64,000 nucleotides of DNA from Zhengella sp020637775 (GCF_041397485.1 NZ_JAWKWO010000002.1:62001-126000), one strand, 5' to 3'; counted from the stretch's first letter, positions 1-8,419 are shown. Numbers and translations are program-made. Notes: a model not told the origin generated them from the sequence alone.

Positions 1-128
1 ACTGGCGTGACTGGCACTGGCCCACGTTCAATGGTGCGGATATCGCGATAACCTTGGGTGCGCTCTGCATCCTTGTCGCCTCTTTTCCGTCACGCGGCCG
101 AAAGGAGCCTGTTGTTGACCGACCCTGA
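1..128 (+). CDS. lspA: Lipoprotein signal peptidase LspA, C-terminal end only
   Basis: The frame starting at base 3 reads WRDWHWPTFNGADIAITLG and runs to a TGA at 126-128. The DWHWPxFNxADxxI pattern is the conserved C-terminal block of signal peptidase II, which contains one of the two catalytic aspartates (the D of ADI). The protein cleaves signal peptides from prolipoproteins in the inner membrane. Only about 41 residues are inside the window, so the other Asp and the first membrane segments cannot be checked. LspA copies are common on heavy-metal resistance islands, which fits the genes that follow. The end overlaps the likely start of the DsbB-like gene. Confidence 0.85.
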   Translation, partial: WRDWHWPTFNGADIAITLGALCILVASFPSRGRKEPVVDRP

Positions 129-552
129 ATCCCAGCGGCTGAACCGCGACGAGCTTCTCATCACGGTCGCGTTCCTGATCGCAATGGCTGCGACGCTTGG
201 CGCGCTTTTCATCGGCGAAGTGCTGGGGCAGATGCCCTGCACGCTTTGCTGGTATCAGCGCATCGCGATGTTCCCGCTGGTGCCAATCCTCGGCCTGTCG
301 CTCTGGCGTGGCGATGGGATGGCAAGGCCCTACAGCCTGACGTTGACTCTAGCCGGCATGGCGCTGGCCATTTGGCATTCTGGCCTCTATGCAGGATGGA
401 TTCCGCAAAGCGTTGCTCCCTGCACAAGGGACGGACCGTCCTGCACCGATCAGGCGCAGGCGATCTTGAGCATCCCGATCCCCTACCTCTCACTGATCGC
501 GTTTTCCGCGATCCTGATCTGTCTCATCCTGCCGAAAGGAAACCGCCTATGA
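115..552 (+). CDS. DsbB-like disulfide bond formation membrane protein
   Basis: This is a four-helix inner-membrane protein with the CTLCWYQR motif typical of DsbB/BdbC quinone-dependent thiol oxidases. A second Cys pair follows (APCTRDGPSC), matching the periplasmic loop that re-oxidises DsbA. The TTG at 115 is chosen because AAAGGAG at 101-107 sits seven bases before it; an upstream GTG at 58 lies inside lspA and has no such site. The product is about 145 residues, normal for the BdbC branch. It overlaps the next gene by ATGA, so the two are translationally coupled. Role inferred: oxidising the thioredoxin-fold partner encoded downstream, probably for metalloprotein maturation on this island. 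Confidence 0.85.
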   Translation: MTDPESQRLNRDELLITVAFLIAMAATLGALFIGEVLGQMPCTLCWYQRIAMFPLVPILGLSLWRGDGMARPYSLTLTLAGMALAIWHSGLYAGWIPQSVAPCTRDGPSCTDQAQAILSIPIPYLSLIAFSAILICLILPKGNRL

Positions 553-1208
553 ACCGTCGTGCTCTCTTGATCGGGGCCTCTGCCCTCGGCCTTGCCGCTT
601 TCGGGGGAGGAGCTTTTCTGATGAAACGTCGCCGCAGGGCCGAAGCAGAAGCGGCCGCAGGGGAGACGCCGGCCGCGGACCCGACATTGCTTGTCCGCCC
701 CTACTCTCCGACTTTCGGCCCTGCGGACGCTCCGGTGACGCTTATTGAGTTCTTCGACCCTTCCTGCGAGGCCTGCCGCGCTTACCATCCAGTGGTTCAG
801 GAAATCCGCCGTCAGTTCCCGACGCAGGTTCGGGTGGTGTTGCGCTATACGGTGTTTCACGAAGGCTCGGACGAGGCTGTGCGCATCCTCGAGGCCGCGC
901 GCATGCAGGACAGGTTCGAGCCGGTTCTTGATGCCCTGCTCGAACAGCAGCCAGGCTGGGCGGTACACGGTTCGCCTCAAATGGACGTTGCCTGGGAGAT
1001 AGCTGCCGCTGCCGGCCTCGATGTCGAAAGGGCCGAAAGCGACAGGCTGTTTCCGGGCATAACCGGCACGCTCAATCAGGACTCTGCCGACGTCGAGGCT
1101 CTGGGGATTCGCCAGACACCGACATTCTATGTGAACGAGAAACGGCTGGAGAACTTCAGCCCCGACAGCCTGATCGCTGAAGTCCGCTTCGCCGTGGAGA
1201 ATTCCTGA
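549..1208 (+). CDS. DsbA/DsbG-like thioredoxin-fold protein, membrane anchored
   Basis: The 219-residue protein has an N-terminal hydrophobic anchor or signal (ALLIGASALGLAAFGGGAF), then a thioredoxin-like domain with a CEAC active site in the context FFDPSCEACRAYHP. A cis-Pro segment (RQTPTFYVN) lies near the C-terminus. The family exchanges disulfides in periplasmic proteins. ATG 549 overlaps the stop of the DsbB-like gene and has GAAAGGA before it; a longer reading frame upstream lies within dsbB and is rejected. With its neighbour it forms a donor/acceptor pair. CEAC rather than CPHC suggests the DSBA-like thioredoxin group, not classical E. coli DsbA. Confidence 0.85.
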   Translation: MNRRALLIGASALGLAAFGGGAFLMKRRRRAEAEAAAGETPAADPTLLVRPYSPTFGPADAPVTLIEFFDPSCEACRAYHPVVQEIRRQFPTQVRVVLRYTVFHEGSDEAVRILEAARMQDRFEPVLDALLEQQPGWAVHGSPQMDVAWEIAAAAGLDVERAESDRLFPGITGTLNQDSADVEALGIRQTPTFYVNEKRLENFSPDSLIAEVRFAVENS

Positions 1209-1216
1209 CACGGGCG

Positions 1217-1675
1217 TCAGTTGCGGTCGGCAAAGTCCGAAAACAGCGCAAGCGTGCGCTGGCTGACGTGATGCTCGATCCCCTCGGCATCGCGTTCAGC
1301 GGTTTCCGGGTCAAGCCCCAGGCGCAAGAGGAAGCGAAGGACGATCTCGTGCCGCTCGCGGCATTCCTTGGCGAGAGCGCGCCCCTCCTCGGTCAGAAAC
1401 ACCGAGCGATACTTGGCGCGCGTGATCAGACCGTCACGGGCCAGGCGGCCGAGCGTTTTAGCAACCGTCGGCGCCGTCACCCCCATTCGTGCCGCGATGT
1501 CGACGGGCCGCGCTTCGCCTTGCTCATGAATAAGCTCTGCGATCAGCTCGACATAGTCTTCGGCTACTTCGCTGCGCCGCGCCTCTCGAACGCCAATGAA
1601 GGCTTCCACCCGGGCTTCGGCAGGGCGAGCTTCGGATTCCTGGTGTTCTGATGCTAGGTTTTCGTCGGTCGACAT
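1217..1675 (-). CDS. mntR: MntR-type (DtxR family) metal-dependent repressor
   Basis: The 152-residue product has a winged-helix core (residues about 35-95; IAARMGVTAPTVAKTLGRLARDGLI) followed by a dimerisation/metal-binding half rich in His and Glu (ECRERHEIVLRFLLRLGLDPETAERDAEGIEHHVS). This matches Mn-sensing MntR of the DtxR family, which represses metal uptake or oxidase genes when metal is bound. It is transcribed away from the multicopper oxidase/ZIP pair, with a palindrome between promoter elements of that pair. The N-terminal 30 residues are acidic and probably disordered. Mn(II) is the likely ligand by family; Fe(II) cannot be excluded. Confidence 0.85.
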   Translation of the reverse strand: MSTDENLASEHQESEARPAEARVEAFIGVREARRSEVAEDYVELIAELIHEQGEARPVDIAARMGVTAPTVAKTLGRLARDGLITRAKYRSVFLTEEGRALAKECRERHEIVLRFLLRLGLDPETAERDAEGIEHHVSQRTLALFSDFADRN

Positions 1676-1714
1676 ACTTTACTTTCGCACGAACCCGATT
1701 GACTCGTAAAGTCT

Positions 1715-1743
1715 TTGCAATGATTATTAGCCGAAGCTAACTT
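1715..1743 (+). promoter_or_regulatory. Promoter of the oxidase/ZIP operon with embedded MntR-type operator
   Basis: A -35-like TTGCAA (1715-1720) and a -10-like TAACTT (1738-1743) are separated by 17 bases. Between them lies the inverted repeat TTAGC-CGAA-GCTAA (1727-1740). A repressor bound there would block RNA polymerase. Assignment to the adjacent MntR-type protein is inference from position; transcription would start near 1750, which favours the ATG at 1791 as oxidase start. Confidence 0.55.
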
Positions 1744-1790
1744 TTTACGCCATGTCGTGTGTATCTGCGCGGCCGAACGAGACAACGTCC

Positions 1791-2978
1791 ATGACCTCCG
1801 AAAACGAAAAACGAGATCACGACAGAGCCCACGCTCCAGACAACAGTGACTGGGCGTCGGTCTCGGCATCCCGTCGTGCACTGCTCGTCGGCGGACTGGC
1901 CGCGGCGGGGGGAGCTGCTGTCGCGGCGGGCCGAGCGCGGTCGCAATCCCCGCCGGACCCGATGGCGGGGCACGACATGTCCACGCCCACCGATCCCTAC
2001 ACTGCCCCGAGCGGCGACATGGCGCATGGCAGCATGACGACCGTAGGCCAAGTCGACCACGCCCGGAACGGCTTCGAACCGACCGCGATGCTGACCGACT
2101 GGGACACCGGACGCACCAAAATCCTTCCCGACGGCCGGACCTTGCGGACCTTCGAGGTCGACGCCTCTGACCGTGAGATCGAGATCGCGCCGAGAGTGTT
2201 CTTTCCGGCCTGGACGTTCAACGGTCGCGTGCCCGGGCCGGCATTAAGAGCGCGCGAGGGCGAGCGGCTGCGGATCGTGTTCCGAAACCTCGGATCGCAC
2301 CCGCATTCCATGCACTTTCACGGCATCCACTCGGCCCGCATGGATGGTGTCCCCGGCGCCGGGCTGATCGGGCCCGGCGAGGAATTCATCTACGAGTTCG
2401 ACGCCAGGCCCTTTGGCTGTCACCTCTACCACTGCCACGCCCTGCCGCTGAAACGGCACATGCACAAGGGCATGTACGGCCTCTTCGTGATCGACCCAGA
2501 CCCGGCTCGTCAGACCGTTCCCGCGCTTGCCTCCGTCGCGGCGTCCCGCGTCCTTGGCAGCCCGGAAAACGCGCGCTGGCAGGAGCTGGCGATGGTGATG
2601 AACGCCTTCGACACCAATTTCGACGGCGAGAACGAGATCTACGCCGTGAACACGGTCGGTCAGATCTACATGAACGAGCCGATCCGGATCGACAAGTCGC
2701 GCCCGGTGCGCGTCTACCTGATGAACGCGACCGAGTTCGACCCGATCAACTCGTTCCACCTGCACGCGAATTTCTTCGACTACTACGACACAGGCACAAC
2801 GCTGACGCCGACCCTGCGCACGGTCGATGTGATCATGCAATGCCAGGCGCAGCGCGGGATCCTCGAGTTCAGTTTCGCCGACCATGAGGACGGCCTCTAC
2901 ATGTTCCACGCCCATCAGGCCGAATTCACAGAACTCGGCTGGGTCGGCATGTTCGACGTGAGGGAACCCGGCGCATGA
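1791..2978 (+). CDS. Two-domain multicopper oxidase, Tat-exported
   Basis: The protein begins with a twin-arginine signal (SASRRALLVGG plus hydrophobic stretch), then a Met/His-rich linker. Domain 1 has HSMHFHGIH and a type-1 copper signature HCHALPLKRHMHKGM (Cys, His, Met in nitrite-reductase-like spacing). Domain 2 has SFHLHANFF and MFHAHQAEFTELGW, with His-x-His ligands but no Cys. This arrangement (type-1 site only in domain 1) matches type C two-domain oxidases related to NirK, not three-domain CueO. ATG 1791 is preferred to ATG 1752, which would lie almost at the predicted transcription start. It overlaps the ZIP gene by ATGA. Likely role: oxidising a metal ion or handling copper in the periplasm; the substrate is unknown. 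Confidence 0.85.
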   Translation: MTSENEKRDHDRAHAPDNSDWASVSASRRALLVGGLAAAGGAAVAAGRARSQSPPDPMAGHDMSTPTDPYTAPSGDMAHGSMTTVGQVDHARNGFEPTAMLTDWDTGRTKILPDGRTLRTFEVDASDREIEIAPRVFFPAWTFNGRVPGPALRAREGERLRIVFRNLGSHPHSMHFHGIHSARMDGVPGAGLIGPGEEFIYEFDARPFGCHLYHCHALPLKRHMHKGMYGLFVIDPDPARQTVPALASVAASRVLGSPENARWQELAMVMNAFDTNFDGENEIYAVNTVGQIYMNEPIRIDKSRPVRVYLMNATEFDPINSFHLHANFFDYYDTGTTLTPTLRTVDVIMQCQAQRGILEFSFADHEDGLYMFHAHQAEFTELGWVGMFDVREPGA

Positions 2979-4156
2979 GCGAGCAGAGCCATCCCACCCG
3001 CTCGCCCCTCACCCGGCTGCTGCTGGTCGCGGTGCCGCTTGCCGCGATGCTGGGCGCCTTCGTCTGGATCGCCTCGCTCGATCCGTTGCGCGGCTTCAAC
3101 AACGGTGCGCCACCGGTCGAGGCGCTGACGGTCGAGCGCACCATTCTCGATGGTTCGGGGATCGCGCTCCTGGTGCGCGCGGGCGGCTCGGAGGACATGG
3201 TGATCGCCCAGGTCGCGGTGGATGACGCCTATTGGGACTTCCGACAGGATCCTCCGGGGCCGATCGCGCGGGGCGGCGTGGTCTGGCTGCGCATTCCCTA
3301 TCCTTGGGTCCACGGCGAGGCCCATCACGTCAACCTGTTGACCAACACCGGCGCGACCTTTGGACACGAGATCGCCGTCGCCGTCTCGACGCCCCGGGCC
3401 ACCGGCAGTCAAATTCGGCTGCAGGCGGTCGTCGGGGCCGTCGTCGGGCTTCTGCCGGTGGCGCTCGGCCTGATGTTCTATCCCGCCATGAGAGGCGTCG
3501 GGCGGCGCGGGATGAATTTCCTTCTCGCGCTCACGGTGGGCCTTCTGGCCTTCCTTCTTATCGACATGACATCGGAGGCACTGGAGTTGGCGGCCGAGGC
3601 AGCGGCCCTGTTCCAGGGGTCTGCCCTGGTCTGGCTCGCGGCTCTTGCGAGTTTCCTAATGCTGATGGCGGTCGGGCGATGGCGCGGCAGTCCCGAAGGG
3701 ATCGCGCTCGCCTTCTTCATCGCCCTCGGGATCGGGCTGCACAACTTCGGCGAGGGGCTGGCAATCGGCGGGGCCTTCGCGGCCGGATCGGCGGGATTGG
3801 GAACCTTCCTCGTCCTCGGCTTTGCGCTGCACAATGTCACCGAAGGCATCGGCATCGCGGCGCCGATGCTGCGGGCTCGCCCGGCCCTCTGGACCTTCGC
3901 AGCTCTGACCCTCCTCGCCGGGGGACCGGCCATCCTTGGCATGTGGGCGGGAAGTCTTGCCTATGCGCCGCAATGGTCGGCCCTGGCGCTTGCCGTCGGG
4001 GTGGGCGCGATCCTTCAGGTCATGGTCGAGGTCACCGCCTATCTTTTGCGCCAGAACGCGGATCGGCAAGCGGCGCTGTTTTCTCCCGCAGTCCTTGGCG
4101 GTTTCCTCGGCGGGATTGCCTTCATGTATGCGACGGCAGCCTTGATCAAGATCTGA
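2975..4156 (+). CDS. ZIP family metal transporter with N-terminal periplasmic domain
   Basis: The 393-residue protein has one N-terminal membrane segment, a roughly 100-residue soluble domain (about residues 35-140), then about eight membrane helices. Two ZIP signatures are present: HNFGEGLAIGGAF near residue 256 and HNVTEGIGIAAP near residue 286, the metal-binding helices of this uptake family (Zn, Fe or Mn). Most bacterial ZIPs are about 250-300 residues and lack the extra domain, so this is a fused or extended form. The four-base overlap with the oxidase gene and the MntR-type operator upstream suggest the pair imports a metal after oxidation or exchange at the membrane surface. Mn or Fe is the likely cargo. 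Confidence 0.85.
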   Translation: MSEQSHPTRSPLTRLLLVAVPLAAMLGAFVWIASLDPLRGFNNGAPPVEALTVERTILDGSGIALLVRAGGSEDMVIAQVAVDDAYWDFRQDPPGPIARGGVVWLRIPYPWVHGEAHHVNLLTNTGATFGHEIAVAVSTPRATGSQIRLQAVVGAVVGLLPVALGLMFYPAMRGVGRRGMNFLLALTVGLLAFLLIDMTSEALELAAEAAALFQGSALVWLAALASFLMLMAVGRWRGSPEGIALAFFIALGIGLHNFGEGLAIGGAFAAGSAGLGTFLVLGFALHNVTEGIGIAAPMLRARPALWTFAALTLLAGGPAILGMWAGSLAYAPQWSALALAVGVGAILQVMVEVTAYLLRQNADRQAALFSPAVLGGFLGGIAFMYATAALIKI

Positions 4157-4308
4157 CGTGTGGACAGACGTTTCCTGTCTCTCGTTGCAGGGTGGGCGGC
4201 GAGTCGCCCTCTGATCGCCGCTCAAACTTGCGTGATCTTCCTGGCGAGGGGTTGCAGCTATAGCCGCTAGAGGGTCTAGCCAGTGCAAAGAGAAGAGCGC
4301 CAAAGACG

Positions 4309-4902
4309 ATGCAATTGAGAACCCTGCAGAAAATACTCTGGTCCGCCGCCGCTTTTGCCACGCTGGCATTCGGGTTATGGCAATTCTCTCAGGATCGCGG
4401 TCCATCTGTCGGTGAACAAGCGCCGTTTCGTCCGACCTTTGCTCTGCCGGACGCAGAAGGGCAGCTTCGGACGCAAGCGGATTTTGAGGGCAAGTACCTG
4501 CTGGTCTTCTTCGGCTTTACCAATTGTCCCGACGTCTGTCCGACGACGCTGGCCGAGGTGGCGCAGGTCATGGACGACCTCGGCGACCAGGCTGCCAATG
4601 TGCAACCCTTGTTCATCTCGGTCGATCCCGTACGGGATCGGGCGCTCGGACTTGCGGAGTTCACCGGCGCCTTCCACCCATCCATTCTGGGACTGGCCGG
4701 TGACGACACACAAACGCGGGCGGCTGCGGACAGTTTCTACATCCACTACGAGCGTCAGGATGACACGACCGCCCCGGACGGGTATTCAATGTCCCACAGC
4801 CCGGCGCTATATCTGGTCGGACCCGACGGCGAATGGCTACGGCAGTTCAGCTACGGCACTCCCGCCGCAGAAATCCTTGCAGACCTGAGATCGAGATTGT
4901 GA
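4309..4902 (+). CDS. SCO1/SenC family copper chaperone (first copy)
   Basis: The 197-residue protein is anchored by an N-terminal helix (LWSAAAFATLAFGLW) and has a thioredoxin-like domain with CPDVCPTT (Cys73, Cys77) and the distal copper ligand His163 in SMSHSPALYLV. SCO proteins deliver copper to the CuA site of cytochrome c oxidase or act as thiol reductants in the periplasm. AGAAGAG precedes ATG 4309. It begins a tight run of copper-handling genes (SCO, PCu(A)C, SCO, DUF411). A 152-base gap separates it from the ZIP gene; I see no clear promoter there. Confidence 0.9.
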   Translation: MQLRTLQKILWSAAAFATLAFGLWQFSQDRGPSVGEQAPFRPTFALPDAEGQLRTQADFEGKYLLVFFGFTNCPDVCPTTLAEVAQVMDDLGDQAANVQPLFISVDPVRDRALGLAEFTGAFHPSILGLAGDDTQTRAAADSFYIHYERQDDTTAPDGYSMSHSPALYLVGPDGEWLRQFSYGTPAAEILADLRSRL

Positions 4903-4907
4903 TCGCG

Positions 4908-5381
4908 ATGAAGACCCAGATCATTTCCACCCTCATTCTGATGGCCGCGTCCCCGGCAATAGCCTGCGAAAGCACGACATTTGGTGATCTCAGCATAGCC
5001 AACCCATGGTCCCGCGCGACCATCGGCGCGGGCCGTCCGGCGGTCTTCTATGTCGCAATTACCAACGACGGTGCATCCGATGACGCCCTTGTCGCCATTT
5101 CGACCCCGGCTGCCGGCAGGCCGATGCTGCATGAAACCACCGTGACGGACGGAGTCGCCTCGATGCCGCATGCGATGTCGATCCCGCTGCCGGCAGGTCA
5201 GACCGTGCAGCTTGCCCCAGGCGGCTATCATGGGATGCTGATGGGTCTGACTGCGGCGCTGAAGGAGGGTGAGACTTTCCCGGTCACCCTGACATTCGAG
5301 GTGGCAGGCGACGTTACGGTGAATGCTGAAGTGCTGTCCTTGCGCGTGGAGGGACCAGATTGCGAAACCGACGGGCAGTAA
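4908..5381 (+). CDS. PCu(A)C-type periplasmic copper chaperone
   Basis: After a signal peptide (KTQIISTLILMAASPAIA, cleavage before CES) the 157-residue protein shows the PCu(A)C copper site: H-E at MLHETT, a Met at SMPHAM, and HGMLMGL, matching the H(M)x10Mx21HxM pattern. These proteins carry Cu(I) in the periplasm and work with SCO proteins in building CuA. ATG 4908 lies five bases after the SCO stop; a GTG at 4899 is possible. It overlaps the next SCO gene by about 20 bases, indicating an operon. Confidence 0.9.
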   Translation: MKTQIISTLILMAASPAIACESTTFGDLSIANPWSRATIGAGRPAVFYVAITNDGASDDALVAISTPAAGRPMLHETTVTDGVASMPHAMSIPLPAGQTVQLAPGGYHGMLMGLTAALKEGETFPVTLTFEVAGDVTVNAEVLSLRVEGPDCETDGQ

Positions 5382-5962
5382 TTCTTGGCATTGGCGGAGG
5401 GCTCGGCGCGCTAGCCTTCACCCTCGGTCTCGGCTGGTGGCGAAGCAGTGGCGCCGTGTCGTCGTCGGCTGACCTTCTGCCCGTGCCGATTTCCGAAATG
5501 GACTTCGATCTGATCAGCCATGGCGGCGAGCGGGTGCGGCCAGCCGACTGGATTGGCAGGCCAACGATGGTCTTCTTCGGCTTCACGTGGTGCCCCGACG
5601 TCTGTCCGACCACTCTGAGCGACATTTCAGGATGGCTGGACGATCTCGGCCCCGATGCCGACCGGCTGAACGTATCGCTCATAACCGTCGATCCCGAGCG
5701 TGACTCGCCCGAAGTTCTGGCCGACTACCTCTCGCATTTCGACCCACGCATCGTTGGTCTGACCGGAACTTTGTCCGAGATCGGACGGGCAGCATCGGGG
5801 TTTCGTGCCCGGTTCGAGAAGGTTCCGCGTGAGGACGACTACACCATGGATCACACGGCTGGCGTGTTCCTGTTTCGCGCCGATGGCCGCTTTGCGAGCA
5901 TCATCGACTACCACGAGGACCGCCGCTTCGCGGTGCCGAAGATCCGCAGGGCCATGCAGTGA
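5360..5962 (+). CDS. SCO1/SenC family copper chaperone (second copy)
   Basis: The 200-residue protein has an N-terminal anchor (ILGIGGGLGALAFTLGLGWW), CPDVCPTT (Cys78, Cys82) and a distal His165 in YTMDHTAGVF. It differs clearly from the first SCO copy outside these motifs, so this is not a recent duplication. The TTG at 5360 is chosen because GGAGGGA lies just before it within the end of the PCu(A)C gene. Having two SCO proteins around one PCu(A)C suggests division of labour, such as one for copper transfer and one for thiol reduction of the target site. That split is inference. Confidence 0.88.
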   Translation: MRNRRAVILGIGGGLGALAFTLGLGWWRSSGAVSSSADLLPVPISEMDFDLISHGGERVRPADWIGRPTMVFFGFTWCPDVCPTTLSDISGWLDDLGPDADRLNVSLITVDPERDSPEVLADYLSHFDPRIVGLTGTLSEIGRAASGFRARFEKVPREDDYTMDHTAGVFLFRADGRFASIIDYHEDRRFAVPKIRRAMQ

Positions 5963-6020
5963 CCTGCCGAAAGGGAACCGGTGGCCCCGGCGTAAACCAT
6001 ACAAGCAACGGAGTAGGACA

Positions 6021-6500
6021 ATGACCCGAGAGATCCGATTTTCCCGTCGAGCATTGATAGTGTCAGGCTTGGTCACCGCCGCGCTGGGGACCACTTCAGC
6101 CTGGGCCCAGACAAGCGCCATTCATGTCGTCAAGGGAACCGGGTGCGAATGCTGCAATGCCTGGATCGCTTACCTGCGCGACGAAGGGTTTAGCGTGACC
6201 GAGGAGGAACGCTATGGCACCCTCCTGATGACCTACAAATCCGAGGTCGGGGTGCCGCAGAGCATGATTTCCTGCCATACCGGCATGATCGACAGCTATG
6301 TCCTCGAAGGTCACGTGCCCGCCGCCGATATCCGACGCCTCTTGACCGAACGGCCGGATGCCATCGGACTGGCTGTGCCAGGCATGCCTTACGGCTCTCC
6401 CGGCATGGGGCCGGAAGAGGAACGCGAGGCCTATGAGGTCATGCTGATTGCTCGTGACGGTTCCGGAACGGTCTTCAGCCGCTATGAGGAATTGGGGTGA
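6021..6500 (+). CDS. DUF411 family metal-binding protein, Tat signal
   Basis: The 159-residue protein has a twin-arginine signal (SRRALIVSGLVTAALGTTSAWAQ) and the DUF411 core: IHVVKGTGCECCNAWIAYLRDEGF with CxCC, a later Cys-His (MISCHTG), and GLAVPGMPYGSPGM. DUF411 proteins occur next to copper resistance genes and are thought to bind copper in the periplasm. AGTAGGA precedes ATG 6021. It closes the copper cluster; 58 bases separate it from the second SCO gene. Confidence 0.88.
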   Translation: MTREIRFSRRALIVSGLVTAALGTTSAWAQTSAIHVVKGTGCECCNAWIAYLRDEGFSVTEEERYGTLLMTYKSEVGVPQSMISCHTGMIDSYVLEGHVPAADIRRLLTERPDAIGLAVPGMPYGSPGMGPEEEREAYEVMLIARDGSGTVFSRYEELG

Positions 6501-7010
6501 ACACATCCCGCATGAATCGACAATTCGCCTCCACATTCACCCACGAGCAATCATAGGCGGTTACCGCTGCCGTCGCACCATTAATGTAAAGCTTCATGCT
6601 TACGAATTGTGTTAAAGCCAGAATGTCGGTGTTGGGTAAACCTTGGCAATCGACGCGCTAATTCCTCCGCGAGACAGAAGCAGACGATATGTTTGCTTAA
6701 CAACTCAATCGCAACATGAAAAACGCGCGACATTGCGCAAATTGGTGCCGCTCGTATTAGGGCAAAAAATTTTTAGGCAACCGGAAACAATTCCGGCAGC
6801 CCCCGGTAGACGCCAATTGAGCGCGGAGTGCGTGAGGACGCAGTATCGATACAACCAAAGGAATCTCTAACTTGATCGAAACCAGAGAAATTGACGCCCA
6901 TTTGCCGGTCTTAAGATTTAAGAAAAAGCCCCATCCGCACCCGGCGTTACAAAGAGTCGAACCGATCACCAATAAGAAAATGAAGTCAATTCGCTGACAT
7001 TCTTGGTTTT
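6501..7010. other. Gene-free AT-richer stretch before the integrase
   Basis: No convincing gene. Short frames here have no start signals or recognisable protein. The DNA is visibly more AT-rich than its surroundings, typical of island ends. It contains a 6-bp inverted repeat CCGGAA-ACAA-TTCCGG (6781-6796), next to AAAAAATTTTT (6765-6775); neither is followed by a T-run that would make a clear terminator. Confidence 0.5.
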
Positions 7011-8255
7011 TTAGGGTGAATATGCCTTCATTCGGCAATCGATTTCCTTGCTCACACGATCCGCGCTGGCTCTTAGCACCTCGTCCACAAAATGCGTATA
7101 TCGACTGGTGACCGTGCCAAGGCTGTGTCCTAGCATCGCAGCAATTGTAGCGTCGGAATAGTTGAGCTCAGCCGCGACTGAGGCATAGCTGTGGCGGAGC
7201 GTGTGCATTACGGCACCTTCGATTTCGGCGCGTTGGCAAATCTGGATCCAAATTTTGCGCAGACCATCATACGCGCCGTTACCCCTGACCGCCGGAAACA
7301 GGAATTCAGATGAACGGTCACTTGGAAGCGAACTGATCAGCGCAAAGGCAGCCGAGCCGATTGGCCGAATTTGCGCGCCAGTCTTCGAGTCTTCCAACCT
7401 GAAGCAGCCGCAATGCTCATCGATCTCCCGGCGCTTGAGCAACCGCACTTCGCCGACGCGACATCCCGTAAGCGTCAATAACCGGATTGCGTTGATGGCA
7501 ACAGAACTGATCCCTTCTGCCTCCAATTCAACCATCGCCCGTCCCAATGCTTCATATTCCTGAGGCCGGAAGAACCGCGTCCGCTTCTGATCGACGCCGC
7601 ACCTGATGCCATGGCAAGGATTGGCTTCGCACAATCCCATGTCGCGAGCATAGGTCATCATGCCACTGAGAAGCGCAACGGTCCGGCGCGCTGTTCCGCC
7701 GCCACCAGAGACAATGGAGCGCCCACGCTTTTTGCCGGACCTGATGTTGCGCTTGGTCTTTCCTTCCCGGATGTCGATGACGAACCGCTCCACTGTTCGG
7801 CGGTCCAGTGATGCTACTGGAAGTTTGCCGATTAGCGGGCGGATATGGGTCTCGATACGGCCGACATCCGTGGCGATCGTGGTTGCCTTCTTGGGCCGGT
7901 TGAAACGGGTAAGATATCGACCGGCACAGATGTCATCCATGTACTGATCGCACAACTCGGCGATGGTCATGTCGGCTCTTTTTTGCCGTTTCTGTTCGGA
8001 TGGGTTTTGCCCCATCCGAACTTCACCGAGTTTCTTCATCGCCTCTGTGCGCGCCTGGTCGGGAGTAAGGTGACCATAGCGGCCAATCGTGTATCGGCGC
8101 GTCCGATTGTTTTCGTCGCGATACTGGATCAGGAATGACTTCTGGCCGGTCGCAAAGACGCGAACACCAAAGCCTTTCAGCTCGTCACACCACAGGAAAT
8201 AATCCTTCGCACCTGGCGGGCTCTGGTCGATCAGACGCTTGGAAATTTTCGGCAT
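7011..8255 (-). CDS. Tyrosine recombinase (P4-type integrase)
   Basis: The 414-residue protein has the N-terminal arm-binding DUF4102 domain (DYFLWCDELKGFGVRVF, ...YTIGRYG), a SAM-like core-binding domain, and a C-terminal catalytic domain. The full catalytic set is visible: Arg in TGCRVGEV, Lys in DSKTG, His-x-x-Arg in HTLRHSYAS, His in GHSLGTVT and the Tyr nucleophile in SRYTHF. ATG 8255 (MPKISKRLI) is preferred over an upstream in-frame ATG at 8279, as such integrases start this way. It sits about 165 bases from a tRNA 3'-end copy, the usual layout of tRNA-targeting islands. It appears intact. Confidence 0.93.
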   Translation of the reverse strand: MPKISKRLIDQSPPGAKDYFLWCDELKGFGVRVFATGQKSFLIQYRDENNRTRRYTIGRYGHLTPDQARTEAMKKLGEVRMGQNPSEQKRQKRADMTIAELCDQYMDDICAGRYLTRFNRPKKATTIATDVGRIETHIRPLIGKLPVASLDRRTVERFVIDIREGKTKRNIRSGKKRGRSIVSGGGGTARRTVALLSGMMTYARDMGLCEANPCHGIRCGVDQKRTRFFRPQEYEALGRAMVELEAEGISSVAINAIRLLTLTGCRVGEVRLLKRREIDEHCGCFRLEDSKTGAQIRPIGSAAFALISSLPSDRSSEFLFPAVRGNGAYDGLRKIWIQICQRAEIEGAVMHTLRHSYASVAAELNYSDATIAAMLGHSLGTVTSRYTHFVDEVLRASADRVSKEIDCRMKAYSP

Positions 8256-8419
8256 GGCAGCGGTCCCGCACGGAAGCAATACGGAAGCAAAATCAGCGAA
8301 AAGTCGGAAATCTCAGTCCAAAGCCGTCAATCGTGATATTGCTCTAACATCATGATTATAATGGTATTTTCCAAATATGGCCATGTTTGGGAACAGTGCG
8401 AAAAACACCTAAATGCCCG

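Noticed and set aside
4228..4263. A MerR/CueR-type promoter upstream of the first SCO gene
   Set aside because: TTGCGT and TATAGC are about 25 bases apart and the dyad is poor, so the 19-20 base MerR spacing is not met.
6643..6870. Small 75-codon frame between DUF411 gene and integrase
   Set aside because: No ribosome site, no recognisable protein, and it crosses AT-rich island-end DNA.
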